Below, one piece after another: positions 17,328 to 26,037 of a stretch of 64,000 nt of DNA (within the stretch, counting starts at the first letter, position 1; each line of letters starts with the position of its first letter). Location: NCBI RefSeq assembly GCF_002979775.1, contig NZ_PCPR01000005.1, positions 1 through 64,000 on the forward strand. The letters run 5' to 3'. Made by a program: the position numbers and the translations under genes. The stretch is from Arthrobacter sp. MYb23. GTDB lineage: Bacteria; Actinomycetota; Actinomycetes; Actinomycetales; Micrococcaceae. Below the pieces are notes generated by a model. It did not search any database. It was given only the letters and a program-made list of their open reading frames with translations, and was not told where the DNA came from.

Positions 17328-18536
17328 ATGAGCACCATGGATCCAACTGCTATCGAGACCCGCCCACCAGCCTCCAGTCGAGCGGCCGGAAGGACCCAGG
17401 CTGCGTTGCTGGTTGCCGGTAGTTGCATGCCCGTGCTGGGCGCGGTCCTGCTGGCACCCGTCCTCCCTACTCTGAACCAGGTCTTTGCCGATACCGCTGG
17501 TGTCGCCATCTTGGTTCCCTTGGTCCTCACCCTGCCGGCGTTGTTTGTAGCACTGTTCTCGCCGCTGGCGGGCTACGTCGCGGACCGGATGGGGCGCAAG
17601 CAGCTGCTCATCTATGCGATGTTGGCGTACGCCCTTTTTGGGACGGCACCGTTGTGGTTGGATTCCCTCGGCGCCATCGCTTTCTCGAGAGTCGGCGTAG
17701 GGATTGCCGAGGCAGCCATCATGACCTGCTGCACCACCTTGATCACCGACTACTATTCGGGACAACAGCGGAACAAGTACCTCGGTCTCCAGACCATGGT
17801 CAGCGCGCTGGCGGCCACCGCGTTCTTTGCCTTGGGCGGCGCCCTGGGCAGCATCAGTTGGCGGACTCCGTTTTGGCTCTACGCGGTGAGCGCCGTGCTG
17901 GTGATCCCCATGGTCCTCAAGCTGTGGGAGCCTGCAAAAGTCGCACCTACAACCCCGACGAAACAGCCGGTGCCGTGGCGGCAGATTGGTGCCCCGGCAG
18001 CTGTGACGTTGTTCGGTGGGATCGTGTTCTACGCGCTGATCGTCCACCTGCCGTATGTCATCACAGATTTGGGCGTGACGGATACTGGGCTCATCGGAGG
18101 TGCCGCTGCGATCGCCTCACTGGCCACTGCGGCAGGCGCCATCTCCTTCCGATACCTTGCCAAGCTCGGCACCCGGAAACTGCTCATCGGCGCTTTCGGA
18201 CTGGCCGCCGTCGGGCTTTGCCTGGTCTCGTTGGCCGGGAACGTGCCGCTGGCGATCGCGGGCGCCGTTATCGCCAGTGCCGGTACCGGAGTGCTGTTGC
18301 CGACACTCCTGACGTGGGCGGTCAACGGCCTGGACTTCGCCCAGCGGGGACGCGGTACCGGCATCTGGACCGGGACGCTGTTCATCGGGCAGTTCCTTAC
18401 GCCGATTGTCCTTGGCGCAGCTGCTGCTGGCCTGGGGAACCTCAGCCTTGCACTTGGGGCGTTGGGCATGGCTTGCGCGCTTGCCTTGGTGGCGATCCTG
18501 GTCCGGGGGCCGCGGTTGGTCCAGATCAGCCAGTAA
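17328..18536 (+). CDS. MFS transporter
   Basis: The 402-residue membrane protein has about 12 hydrophobic segments and the MFS loop 2-3 signature GYVADRMGRKQL near residue 80. It likely imports the aromatic substrate of the adjacent meta-cleavage operon by proton symport. The ATG at 17328 follows GCGAAGGA; translation from an ATG at 17184 would add 48 residues without transporter character. It is followed after 29 bp by the LysR gene, so the two are probably co-transcribed. Substrate is inferred from context. Confidence 0.85.
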   Translation: MSTMDPTAIETRPPASSRAAGRTQAALLVAGSCMPVLGAVLLAPVLPTLNQVFADTAGVAILVPLVLTLPALFVALFSPLAGYVADRMGRKQLLIYAMLAYALFGTAPLWLDSLGAIAFSRVGVGIAEAAIMTCCTTLITDYYSGQQRNKYLGLQTMVSALAATAFFALGGALGSISWRTPFWLYAVSAVLVIPMVLKLWEPAKVAPTTPTKQPVPWRQIGAPAAVTLFGGIVFYALIVHLPYVITDLGVTDTGLIGGAAAIASLATAAGAISFRYLAKLGTRKLLIGAFGLAAVGLCLVSLAGNVPLAIAGAVIASAGTGVLLPTLLTWAVNGLDFAQRGRGTGIWTGTLFIGQFLTPIVLGAAAAGLGNLSLALGALGMACALALVAILVRGPRLVQISQ

Positions 18537-18565
18537 AGTTGCCGGCGGCTGGATAACCTAGGGAA

Positions 18566-19522
18566 ATGAAGAACCTGGACTTGAACCTGTTGCCCCAACT
18601 GCAGGTCCTGTTGGAGCTGCGGAATGTTTCCCGGGCAGCGGAACGGCTCCAGCTCAGCCAGCCGGCCACCAGTGCGGCGATGGCCAGGCTCAGAAGGCAT
18701 TTCGACGACGAACTACTGGTACGTAATGGCCGCACCTACGATCTCACTCCCTTTGCACAGTCGTTGGTCCCGCTGGTTGATGAAGCCATGCTTCATGTCC
18801 AGCGGGCCACTCGCATTCGATCCGGCTTTGATGCCGCGACGAGTGAAAGGGAGTTTGTCATTGCTGCGTCCGACTATGCGGCCGCGCTCATTGTGGGGCC
18901 CCTGCGCGGAATCCTGCAGCAGGAGGCACCGCACGTGGTGGTGGACTTCGTACCCACATCCGGCCTGCGGGGTGACCTGGCTGAGTACTCCCGGATGGAC
19001 CTGTTGGTGGGACCCACCGGTTACCGCATGAAGGGTGATTCCAAGCAGCTCTTCCGTGACAGCTTCGTGGCTGTGGCAGACGCGGGAAATCCGCTCCTCA
19101 CCTTGCCCGCACTGACGTTGGAGGACCTTGTTGAAGTTCCCCACGCCGTCGGGTATTTCGGTGAGGGCATCAGCACGCCGGCGGACAAATTGTTTGAGTC
19201 CCGCGGGGTCCGCCGTCGCGTGGCGGCGGTGGTGGCTGGCTTCTTGTCGCTGCCGTTGTTGGTTGAGGGCACGGACTTGGTGGCCTTGGTTCCGCGCATG
19301 CTGGCTTCGAGGGCGCAGCGCGGGGCATCTATTGAGGTCCTTGAGTTTGCCGAGGAGTTGGAAGCCGCTTTGGTGGAGGCGATGTACTGGCATCCGTCCC
19401 AGACGGAGGATCCCGCCAGCGTCTGGCTTCGCTCTGTGGTGCAGCGAGCCTGTTCGCAGCTTCATGAGATCTTTCCGGTGGAGGCGCATCCCGTCAAGGT
19501 CATGGCAGGTTCTGCCAGCTGA
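18566..19522 (+). CDS. LysR-family transcriptional regulator
   Basis: The 318-residue protein has the N-terminal LysR winged helix-turn-helix (residues 1-62, with LRNVSRAAERLQLSQPATSA) and a periplasmic-binding-like effector domain. Closest in style are NodD/NahR-like members that respond to aromatic inducers. It lies between the transporter and the dehydrogenases of the aromatic cluster, which makes it the probable activator of the divergent ring-cleavage operon. Confidence 0.9.
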   Translation: MKNLDLNLLPQLQVLLELRNVSRAAERLQLSQPATSAAMARLRRHFDDELLVRNGRTYDLTPFAQSLVPLVDEAMLHVQRATRIRSGFDAATSEREFVIAASDYAAALIVGPLRGILQQEAPHVVVDFVPTSGLRGDLAEYSRMDLLVGPTGYRMKGDSKQLFRDSFVAVADAGNPLLTLPALTLEDLVEVPHAVGYFGEGISTPADKLFESRGVRRRVAAVVAGFLSLPLLVEGTDLVALVPRMLASRAQRGASIEVLEFAEELEAALVEAMYWHPSQTEDPASVWLRSVVQRACSQLHEIFPVEAHPVKVMAGSAS

Positions 19523-19604
19523 GATGGGGACTATTCACCTCATGGATAGCTCGTATCTGAAACGGGCCATTCTTCAATAGTTCCCCTGACCGGAGGATGG
19601 AGGC

Positions 19605-20402
19605 ATGACACCCGACAGCACCGCACCGCCGCTCCGACTCGCAGGAAAGATAACGGTGATCACCGGCATCGCGTCAGGGCAAGGCCGGGCGGCAGCCATA
19701 CTGTTTGCCCGTCAGGGAGCAACCGTGGTGGGGTGCGATCTAGATCTTGAAGGGGCAAAGGCCACGGTGGAAACGATCCGTGCCGAGGGTGGCCAGGCGG
19801 ATGAGGCTCACGGTGTTGACCTGACCAACGAGGCTTCCGTGCTCGAATGGGCGAATTTCGTGCTCCATGAGCATGGCCGCGTAGATGTGCTTTACGCCAA
19901 TGCTGCCGCCACTCGCTTCGCGGCCTTGGAGGACATCAGCTACGAGGACTGGACGTGGAATTTCCGGCACGAGGTAGACGTCGTCTTCCTTCCTGTGCGG
20001 CACTTCTGGCCGCTGCTCAGCAAAGCCAGCCAATCCGCCGTCGTACTTGTCGGCTCGACAGCAGGAGTGACCGGCTCGGTCACCAATGGTCGGCTGGCGC
20101 ACACGGCAACCAAGGGTTCCGTCGTTGCCATGACCAAGCAACTCGCTGCGGAAGGGGCACCCCGAGGGATCCGCGTGAACTGCGTCAGCCCCGGCATGAT
20201 CCGTACCCCGGCCACCGAAGCGGACCTTCTGGCCGGAGACCATCCCATGCGGCGTATCGCTGCCCACATTCCCCTCGGACGGGTAGGTGAAGCGGGGGAG
20301 GTGGCCGCATGTGCGCTGTTCCTCGCCTCAGATGACGCTTCCTACGTCACCGGCGCGAACCTCATGGTCGACGGCGGCTGGTCGGCTGTTCTGCCCGGCT
20401 GA
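19605..20402 (+). CDS. SDR-family oxidoreductase with His at the catalytic Tyr position
   Basis: The 265-residue protein has the SDR cofactor motif TGIASGQG (residues 20-27), an ANAA in place of the NNAG motif (98-101) and the C-terminal YVTGANLMVDGG signature. The catalytic Ser151 and Lys170 are present, but the YxxxK tyrosine is His166 (sequence LAHTATKG). In the SDR family the Tyr is the acid/base, so this enzyme may be altered in activity or use a different mechanism. It lies 82 bp after the LysR gene, with GGAGG about 10 bases before the ATG. In this cluster a dehydrogenase could oxidise a side-chain alcohol or a dihydrodiol. Confidence 0.85.
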   Translation: MTPDSTAPPLRLAGKITVITGIASGQGRAAAILFARQGATVVGCDLDLEGAKATVETIRAEGGQADEAHGVDLTNEASVLEWANFVLHEHGRVDVLYANAAATRFAALEDISYEDWTWNFRHEVDVVFLPVRHFWPLLSKASQSAVVLVGSTAGVTGSVTNGRLAHTATKGSVVAMTKQLAAEGAPRGIRVNCVSPGMIRTPATEADLLAGDHPMRRIAAHIPLGRVGEAGEVAACALFLASDDASYVTGANLMVDGGWSAVLPG

Positions 20403-20433
20403 CACTTCTCGGACAACAAAGGACAACTCTGCA

Positions 20434-21204
20434 GTGATAGACATGACTGACCGGATCGTGGTGATAACGGGCGCTAATGGCGGTCAAGGCCTGGCTGAAA
20501 CCTTGATGTTCGCTAGGGCCGGAGGTGTAGTGATCGCGACGGACCTCACCGCCGAACCGTTCCCTGCCGTGGCGGAGGCGGTGAAGGAGCACGCCGGGCG
20601 CATCGTGTACCGGCAACTGGACGTCAGGCTGCCCCAAGAATGGGTGGCCTTGACCCGGTTCATCCGTGATGAGCACGGCTGCCTTGATGGTTTGGTCAAC
20701 AACGCCGGCATCACCCGCCGCAGCCGCCTCCTTGACGCCACCCCAGCAGACCTTGCCGCGGTATCGGAAGTGAACGTGACGGGTGCCCTGCTGGGCATGC
20801 AGGCCTGCGTCCCCTTAATGTCGTCCGGGGCTTCGATAGTCAATGTAGGCTCGGTGGCAGCCCTCAGCGGGCACTATCCGGTGGCCTACACCGCCAGCAA
20901 ATGGGCTCTCCGGGGACTCACCATTGCCGCCGCAACAGAGCTCGGGCCGCAGGGAATCCGGGTCAACTCGGTTCATCCAGGATTCATCGAGACCCCGATG
21001 ACGGCAGGGGCAAACCCTGCGTTCAGGGAAGCGACCATCGACGAGACCCCACTTGGCCGCACCGGAACACCCGAGGAGGTGGCCGCCGTCGTGCTTTTCC
21101 TCCTCAGTCCCATGGCAGCTTTCGTCACCGGTGTGGACCTCCCGGTAGACGGTGGTCAAAGCAGCCACGGCGGGGCGAAATCAGTCTCCGACGCCCTTCG
21201 CTGA
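20434..21204 (+). CDS. SDR-family oxidoreductase (classical)
   Basis: The 256-residue protein has all classical SDR features: TGANGGQG cofactor loop, NNAG, catalytic Ser in VNVGSVAA, YTASK catalytic Tyr and Lys, and the FVTGVDLPVDGG C-terminal signature. The GTG at 20434 is favoured over the ATG at 20443 because AAAGGAC lies about nine bases upstream. It begins 31 bp after the other SDR gene, so the pair is probably one unit and could act as one step or two successive oxidations in the aromatic pathway. A short hairpin (CCGCC/GGCGG, 21205-21223) follows the stop. Confidence 0.88.
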   Translation: MIDMTDRIVVITGANGGQGLAETLMFARAGGVVIATDLTAEPFPAVAEAVKEHAGRIVYRQLDVRLPQEWVALTRFIRDEHGCLDGLVNNAGITRRSRLLDATPADLAAVSEVNVTGALLGMQACVPLMSSGASIVNVGSVAALSGHYPVAYTASKWALRGLTIAAATELGPQGIRVNSVHPGFIETPMTAGANPAFREATIDETPLGRTGTPEEVAAVVLFLLSPMAAFVTGVDLPVDGGQSSHGGAKSVSDALR

Positions 21205-21243
21205 CCGCCGCGGTCCTGGGCGGAAACCCCGTACCTCTCGCTC

Positions 21244-22098
21244 CTAATGCGCGTTGAGAGCAGGGACGTTCCAACTGGCGAGTATCCGCATGGCGTCTGA
21301 GGTTGGGGAGCCGGGCGCCACGGTGTAGACCAGCATGACTAGCCCTGGGTCTGTGGAAAGTTCGAATGATTCATACCCGAATTCGAGGTCTCCCACAGTT
21401 GAGTGGGTGAGCAGCTTTTGCCCGGACCGGTACTTGAAGACATCGTGCGAGGCCCACAATGAGCGAAATTCTTCACTTTGCGTTGAAAGTGTCCCGATGA
21501 TTTCGATCAGCTCTCTGTCATAGGGGTCCAGGGCTGTTGCGGCGTGAAGCAGCGCCACGACATTGTGTTTTGCCGTGTCAAAATCCCGATGGAAGCGTGG
21601 GGCGCGGGAATCCAGAAAAAGGTAATGAGCGTAGTTGAAACGGTCACGGGAACCGTCGTCGGGGAGCGAATAGAGTGCGCGGCCGAGTCGGTTGGACGCC
21701 AAACGGTCGAGTCGCGCGTTTTGTATGAACGCCGGGGTGTCGATGGAATCCAGAACACTCTGTGTCCCAGGACGGACGGTGGTGCGATTGGAGGGTTTCC
21801 GGCGTGGCGGGCGCCGTTGCGAAATTCGGGTGAGATCAAGAAGATGGTCGCGCTCGTCTTCATCGAGCTGCAGGGCGCGGGCGATGGCCTCGATAACTTC
21901 ACGGGATGCGCCGGAGATTTTGCCGCGCTCGAGTCGGGCGTAGTAGTCCACACTGACACCGGCCAGGTGGGCGACTTCCTCCCGGCGAAGGCCAGCTACC
22001 CGGCGGGCTCCGCTGTAAAGTGGCACGCCTGCCTGCTCGGGGGAGAGTTTGGCGCGCCGGGACGTGAGGAAGTTGCTGATCTCGGACTTGGAATCCAT
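21244..22098 (-). CDS. XRE-family regulator with MmyB-like ligand domain
   Basis: The 284-residue protein has an N-terminal HTH_31-type helix-turn-helix (about 25-85, GLRREEVAHLAGVSVDYYAR) and a C-terminal MmyB-like PAS-fold domain. The family is abundant in Actinobacteria and commonly regulates a neighbouring oxidoreductase. The ATG at 22098 follows TAGGAG. The gene lies 44 bp downstream of the aldo/keto reductase on the same strand, which suggests that it controls that gene and itself. Confidence 0.87.
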   Translation of the reverse strand: MDSKSEISNFLTSRRAKLSPEQAGVPLYSGARRVAGLRREEVAHLAGVSVDYYARLERGKISGASREVIEAIARALQLDEDERDHLLDLTRISQRRPPRRKPSNRTTVRPGTQSVLDSIDTPAFIQNARLDRLASNRLGRALYSLPDDGSRDRFNYAHYLFLDSRAPRFHRDFDTAKHNVVALLHAATALDPYDRELIEIIGTLSTQSEEFRSLWASHDVFKYRSGQKLLTHSTVGDLEFGYESFELSTDPGLVMLVYTVAPGSPTSDAMRILASWNVPALNAH

Positions 22099-22142
22099 GT
22101 CTCCTAGGGTATGTCTCGTGTTGTGGGAACTGGGAGGACCTG

Positions 22143-23114
22143 TTAGTACCATGCTGGTCCGTGGTTGACGTAGGGAGCCTCGAGTTCTTTGGCTTCTTCG
22201 TCGCTTAATGTCAGCGACAGCGCTTCAGCGGCCTGCTGGAGGTGGTGTGGCTTGGTGGCGCCAACGATGGGCGCTGAGACAGCGGGATTTCGAAGCACCC
22301 ACGCCAAAGCGATTTGGGCCATGGTGACGCCGCGGGCGTCGGCCACAGCTTGCACGGCGTTGATGACGGGCCCGTCGTAGTCGTTGTCGAACGCCTGAAC
22401 CACTTTGTCGGTGGTTGAACGGGTACTTTGTTCACCCAATGGGCGGGCGAGCCGACCTTTCCCGTTGGGAGAGTAGGGCACAAGTCCGACACCCATGTCA
22501 GCGCACATGGACATCAACTCGGGCTCGTCCTGGCGACGCAAGAGGTTGTACTGGTTCTGCATGGACACGAACGTGGTCCATCCGCCACGTTCTGCTGCGT
22601 GCTGGAGCTTCGCAAACTGCCAGGCATACATGGAGGACGCGCCGATGTAGCGGACTTTACCGGCCTTGATCACGTCGTGGAGAGCTTCCATGGTTTCTTC
22701 CACCGGGGTGTCATCGTCAAATCTGTGGATCTGATAGAGGTCGATGTAGTCCGTGCCCAGGCGGGTCAAAGAGGCATCGAGCTGCTCCAGGATGGCCTTG
22801 CGTGAGAGGCCTTCGCCGCCAGGGCCGTCATGCATTCTTCCACGAACCTTCGTGGCGAGGACCACGTCTTCACGCCGTGAATACTGCTTGATGGCGCGCC
22901 CAACGATCTCCTCGGACGTGCCGGCCTGGTAAACATTGGCCGTATCCCAGAACGTGATTCCCAGCTCCAGTGCCTGACGGAAGAACGGTCCGGCCGCATC
23001 TTCGTTCAAGGACCATGGGTGGGAATTCTCCGTTGAGGGGTCACCGTAGCTCATGCAGCCAAGGGCAAGGCGGCTGATCTTCAGTCCGGTGCTGCCGAGT
23101 CGTGTGTATTCCAT
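22143..23114 (-). CDS. Aldo/keto reductase
   Basis: The 323-residue NADPH-dependent oxidoreductase shows the full AKR catalytic tetrad: Asp57 (WDTAN), Tyr62 (VYQAG), Lys89 (ATKVRG) and His130 (YQIHRFD). The C-terminal IVGATKPHHLQQA segment matches the NADP-binding loop. Such enzymes reduce aldehydes and ketones in the cytoplasm. The start ATG follows AGGACTTGCC. It forms a probable two-gene unit with the XRE regulator. Physiological substrate is unknown. Confidence 0.88.
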   Translation of the reverse strand: MEYTRLGSTGLKISRLALGCMSYGDPSTENSHPWSLNEDAAGPFFRQALELGITFWDTANVYQAGTSEEIVGRAIKQYSRREDVVLATKVRGRMHDGPGGEGLSRKAILEQLDASLTRLGTDYIDLYQIHRFDDDTPVEETMEALHDVIKAGKVRYIGASSMYAWQFAKLQHAAERGGWTTFVSMQNQYNLLRRQDEPELMSMCADMGVGLVPYSPNGKGRLARPLGEQSTRSTTDKVVQAFDNDYDGPVINAVQAVADARGVTMAQIALAWVLRNPAVSAPIVGATKPHHLQQAAEALSLTLSDEEAKELEAPYVNHGPAWY

Positions 23115-23155
23115 GGCAAGTCCTGCTTTCAGGTCGGTGGATGTTTGTCTCCTTC

Positions 23156-23171
23156 GAACCTAGGCGGGTTC
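23156..23171. promoter_or_regulatory. Palindrome GAACC-N6-GGTTC upstream of aldo/keto reductase
   Basis: Exact five-base arms flank TAGGCG, 42 bp before the aldo/keto reductase start and within the 107-bp gap after the maleylpyruvate isomerase gene. It could be the binding site of the XRE regulator encoded downstream. Support is positional only. Confidence 0.3.
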
Positions 23172-23221
23172 CGCATTTCGAAACAGGACCTGTCAGACCA
23201 TGTCTGGCGGGTGCTCTTGAC

Positions 23222-23983
23222 TCAGATCCACGTCGGTGCGGCTGGGACGGTAGCGGTTGCTGCCCCCAAGGCAGCGATCCCGTTTCTGCCGCGGCCTGTG
23301 GCCCATTCGACGACGGCGGGAAGGGGGCCGGTGATGATCGTTGGGTCTGTGGCGGTGGTGTCGCCGAGCGTGAGGTCGGTGCCGTTCCCGGCAGTGTTGG
23401 TGACTTTGATGAGGAGTCCGGTGTCTGTGCCGCGGGTTTTCCAGGCGCTGGTGATGTCGCCCAGGAGTCGTTCGAGGACTGTGGTGGGGATGTCGTTGAA
23501 GGTGGCTCCGTTGGCCAGGTCAATGGAGTGGATCCATACTTCGCGGGTGCGCATCCACACTGTTTCCGTCGCCAGGACGTTGCGGCCTTGGGCGGTGCGG
23601 ACTTCGTTGGCCCAGTTCGCTTCCGGGAGGTCTCGCCATTCGACGGACAGGTGCACGGCGGAGTGGTCGAACAGGTTCCTCAGCGCGATGGGAGACAGCG
23701 TGGCTCCGAAGTTGATTTCTTGGTTTCGTGCCTCGGCGGAGGGGTACATGGGCGTCTCCACTCCGGTGGCAGCCCATTCGACCAAGCGAGCGATCGCGCG
23801 GGCGTTGTAGCCCACGTGCGCAATGACGTGGCGGCGGTTCCAGTCCGGAAGGAGGGTGCCGCCGTCGAGCTCTGCATCGGTGAGTTCGTTCAGTTTGCGG
23901 GCGAAGAACGCGGTGCCTCGCCGCGCCTGCAGGAGTTCTTCCTGCAGGCGCGGATCGGTGGTGAGGTCGTGGCGGGCTGCCAT
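23222..23983 (-). CDS. Maleylpyruvate isomerase, mycothiol-dependent type
   Basis: The 253-residue protein is a DinB-like mycothiol-dependent maleylpyruvate isomerase. The zinc ligands expected from the corynebacterial enzyme are present: His52 (with His56) in WNRRHVIAHVG, Glu148 and His152 in REVWIHSIDL. It converts maleylpyruvate to fumarylpyruvate in the gentisate pathway using mycothiol. The start overlaps the preceding hydrolase stop (TGATG) and follows AAGGAAG. The presence of mycothione reductase at 44430-45905 is consistent with a mycothiol-making host. Confidence 0.93.
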   Translation of the reverse strand: MAARHDLTTDPRLQEELLQARRGTAFFARKLNELTDAELDGGTLLPDWNRRHVIAHVGYNARAIARLVEWAATGVETPMYPSAEARNQEINFGATLSPIALRNLFDHSAVHLSVEWRDLPEANWANEVRTAQGRNVLATETVWMRTREVWIHSIDLANGATFNDIPTTVLERLLGDITSAWKTRGTDTGLLIKVTNTAGNGTDLTLGDTTATDPTIITGPLPAVVEWATGRGRNGIAALGAATATVPAAPTWI

Positions 23984-24807
23984 CAGGCTTCCTTGACCAC
24001 GCGGTTGTTCAGTTGGCCCAGGCCCTCGATGGTGGTGACCAGAATCTGACCTTCCTGCAGGTACCTTTTGGGGTCCTGGGCGTGGCCCACACCGCCGGGC
24101 GTGCCGGTGGCGATCACGTCACCGGGGTTCAGGGTGATGATGGTGGAGATGTAGGAGACCAGGAACTCGGGGGTGAAGACGAGGTCGCCGGTGGGGGTGG
24201 ACTGCTGGATTTCCCCGTCGACTGCGGAGGTCATGAGCGGGCCGGCGGTGAATTCGTCCTTGGTGACCAAGGCCGGGCCGAACGGGGTGGAGTTCTCCCA
24301 CGTTTTGCCTTGGAGCCACTGGATGGTGCGGAACTGGTAGTCCCGCATGGAGATGTCGTTCAGGACCGCGTATCCGGCGATGTGCTCGGCGGCGTTGGCC
24401 TCGGCGATGCGGCGGCCTTCCTTGCCGATGATCACGGCGAGTTCGGCTTCCCAGTCCACGGTGTCCGATTCCTGCGGCAGCGCCAGGTCATCGTTCGGGC
24501 CGATCAGCGATTCGTTGTACTTTGCGAACAAAGTGGGGTGTTCGGGGATCTCGCGGCCCATTTCCTTGATGTGGTTGCGGTAGTTGTGGCCCACGCAGAT
24601 GATCTTGCCCGGTGACGGCACGACGGCGGCGAGGTCGGCGCCGTCGAGGGCGTGCGTTGCGCCGTTGGCCGCTTTCGCAGTGGTTTCCCAGGCGGGGTCG
24701 GCCAGGAGCGCGCCGACGTCGGCGAACCCGTCAATCTCGGTGAGGGTGTCGCCGTCCTGGCGGACGGCCTTCGTTCCAGCGGGAGTGCGGAGGGTGAGGA
24801 GTCTCAT
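23983..24807 (-). CDS. Fumarylpyruvate hydrolase (FAH family)
   Basis: The 274-residue FAH-family protein has the metal-binding acids in DWEAELAVIIGKE and in LNDISMRDYQ, and the C-terminal NPGDVIATGTPGGVG loop. Lying between gentisate dioxygenase and maleylpyruvate isomerase, it is confidently the enzyme that splits fumarylpyruvate into fumarate and pyruvate. It starts at the TAATG overlap with the dioxygenase gene, with AAAGGACG upstream. Confidence 0.92.
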   Translation of the reverse strand: MRLLTLRTPAGTKAVRQDGDTLTEIDGFADVGALLADPAWETTAKAANGATHALDGADLAAVVPSPGKIICVGHNYRNHIKEMGREIPEHPTLFAKYNESLIGPNDDLALPQESDTVDWEAELAVIIGKEGRRIAEANAAEHIAGYAVLNDISMRDYQFRTIQWLQGKTWENSTPFGPALVTKDEFTAGPLMTSAVDGEIQQSTPTGDLVFTPEFLVSYISTIITLNPGDVIATGTPGGVGHAQDPKRYLQEGQILVTTIEGLGQLNNRVVKEA

Positions 24808-25943
24808 TACTTGCGTCCTTTGGTGTAGCTGCGGTTGAAGTTCAGTCGTTCGAAGATGGGGGCGTCGCTGAAGCGGAACAGATCAAACCCAGGCTGGTCA
24901 GCGTCGGCCGTCAGGGACCATTCCTGCCAGGACGGGACCACGAACAGGTCGCCCTTGGCCAGCTGCTTGGTTTCACCGTTCAACACCACGGTGCCGATGC
25001 CCTCGAAGACCTGCCAAACACTGGAACCAACCTCACGCAACGGCTCGGTGGAAGCACCGGCGCGGAGGCGGTGGAACTCGGCCCTGATAGTGGGCATGAC
25101 GTCCCCGCCGGTGGTCGGGTTCGAGTACCGGACAGCGGCATGGCCCTGTGACACCGTGGCCGGGTGACCCTCGTCCTCCAACAACAGCTGCTCACGCAGG
25201 GCGGCGTCGGTGTGTTCCCAGCGGTAAGCGGCGATGGGGGAGTTGGTGGTGTCATCCAGTCCGGACAGGGGGCGGAGGCCCGGGTGCGCCCAGAGCCGTT
25301 CGGAACGGGAAATGTCCGGGGTCGCTTCATCGGTGACGCGTTCGGTGCCGAACTCGAAGAACCCGGCATCGGCGTAGTGCACGAACGGGATGTCGAGGCC
25401 GTCGATCCACGCCATAGGCTGGTCGGTGTCATTGTGGTGGCCGTGGAAGTTCCAGCCCGGGGTCAACAGGAAATCACCGCGGCGCATCGCTACCGGATCC
25501 CCGTTCACCACCGTCCACACGCCTTCACCCTCGACGACGAAACGAAACGCGTTCTGGGAATGGCGGTGCTCCGGTGCCACTTCGCCTGCGCCCAGGTACT
25601 GGATCGCGGCCCACAACGTCGGCGTCGCATACGGGGTGCCAGCGAGGCCGGGGTTCGCGAGGGCTATGGCCCGCCGCTCACCACCCCGGCCCACCGGAAC
25701 CAGATCCCCGGCACGGGCAGCCAACGGATACAAATCATTCCAGCGCCATACATGCGGGACAGCCTTCGGCGTGGGCACCATCGGCATCAAATCACCGATC
25801 TCCGTCCACAGTGGGATCAGGTTCTCTTTGTCGAAATCCTTGTAGAGCTGCTCCAGCTGTATCTGCTCCTCGGGGGTCGGCTCCGGCAGGGCGTGGGTGG
25901 CGGCCACGGATTCGTGAGTCGTGTTCTCGGCGCTGATTGACAC
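24807..25943 (-). CDS. Gentisate 1,2-dioxygenase
   Basis: The 378-residue bicupin has the iron-binding motif EHRHSQNAFRFVVEG (His126, His128) and HGHH (His167, His169) in the N-terminal cupin, and a second degenerate cupin at about 270-350. This is the family pattern of gentisate 1,2-dioxygenase, which opens gentisate to maleylpyruvate with Fe(II). The GTG at 25943 follows GGAGG. It is first of three overlapping genes that together take gentisate to fumarate and pyruvate. Confidence 0.94.
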   Translation of the reverse strand: MSISAENTTHESVAATHALPEPTPEEQIQLEQLYKDFDKENLIPLWTEIGDLMPMVPTPKAVPHVWRWNDLYPLAARAGDLVPVGRGGERRAIALANPGLAGTPYATPTLWAAIQYLGAGEVAPEHRHSQNAFRFVVEGEGVWTVVNGDPVAMRRGDFLLTPGWNFHGHHNDTDQPMAWIDGLDIPFVHYADAGFFEFGTERVTDEATPDISRSERLWAHPGLRPLSGLDDTTNSPIAAYRWEHTDAALREQLLLEDEGHPATVSQGHAAVRYSNPTTGGDVMPTIRAEFHRLRAGASTEPLREVGSSVWQVFEGIGTVVLNGETKQLAKGDLFVVPSWQEWSLTADADQPGFDLFRFSDAPIFERLNFNRSYTKGRK

Positions 25944-26020
25944 GGGTGCCTCCTCAATAGGGTGCGAACAGCTTCTTGTTTAGATCGACCCTAGGAAGGC
26001 TTGGCCAAGACTCCCAGAAG

Positions 26021-26037
26021 ATTCTGCTCTACAGAAT
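26021..26037. promoter_or_regulatory. IclR operator candidate 1: ATTCTG-N5-CAGAAT
   Basis: A perfect six-base inverted repeat lies between the IclR stop and the gentisate dioxygenase start, 78-94 bp upstream of the latter. It shares TTCTG-N5-CAGAA, with identical spacing, with the site at 26854-26870. It is probably bound by the adjacent IclR regulator to control the dioxygenase operon. Confidence 0.65.
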
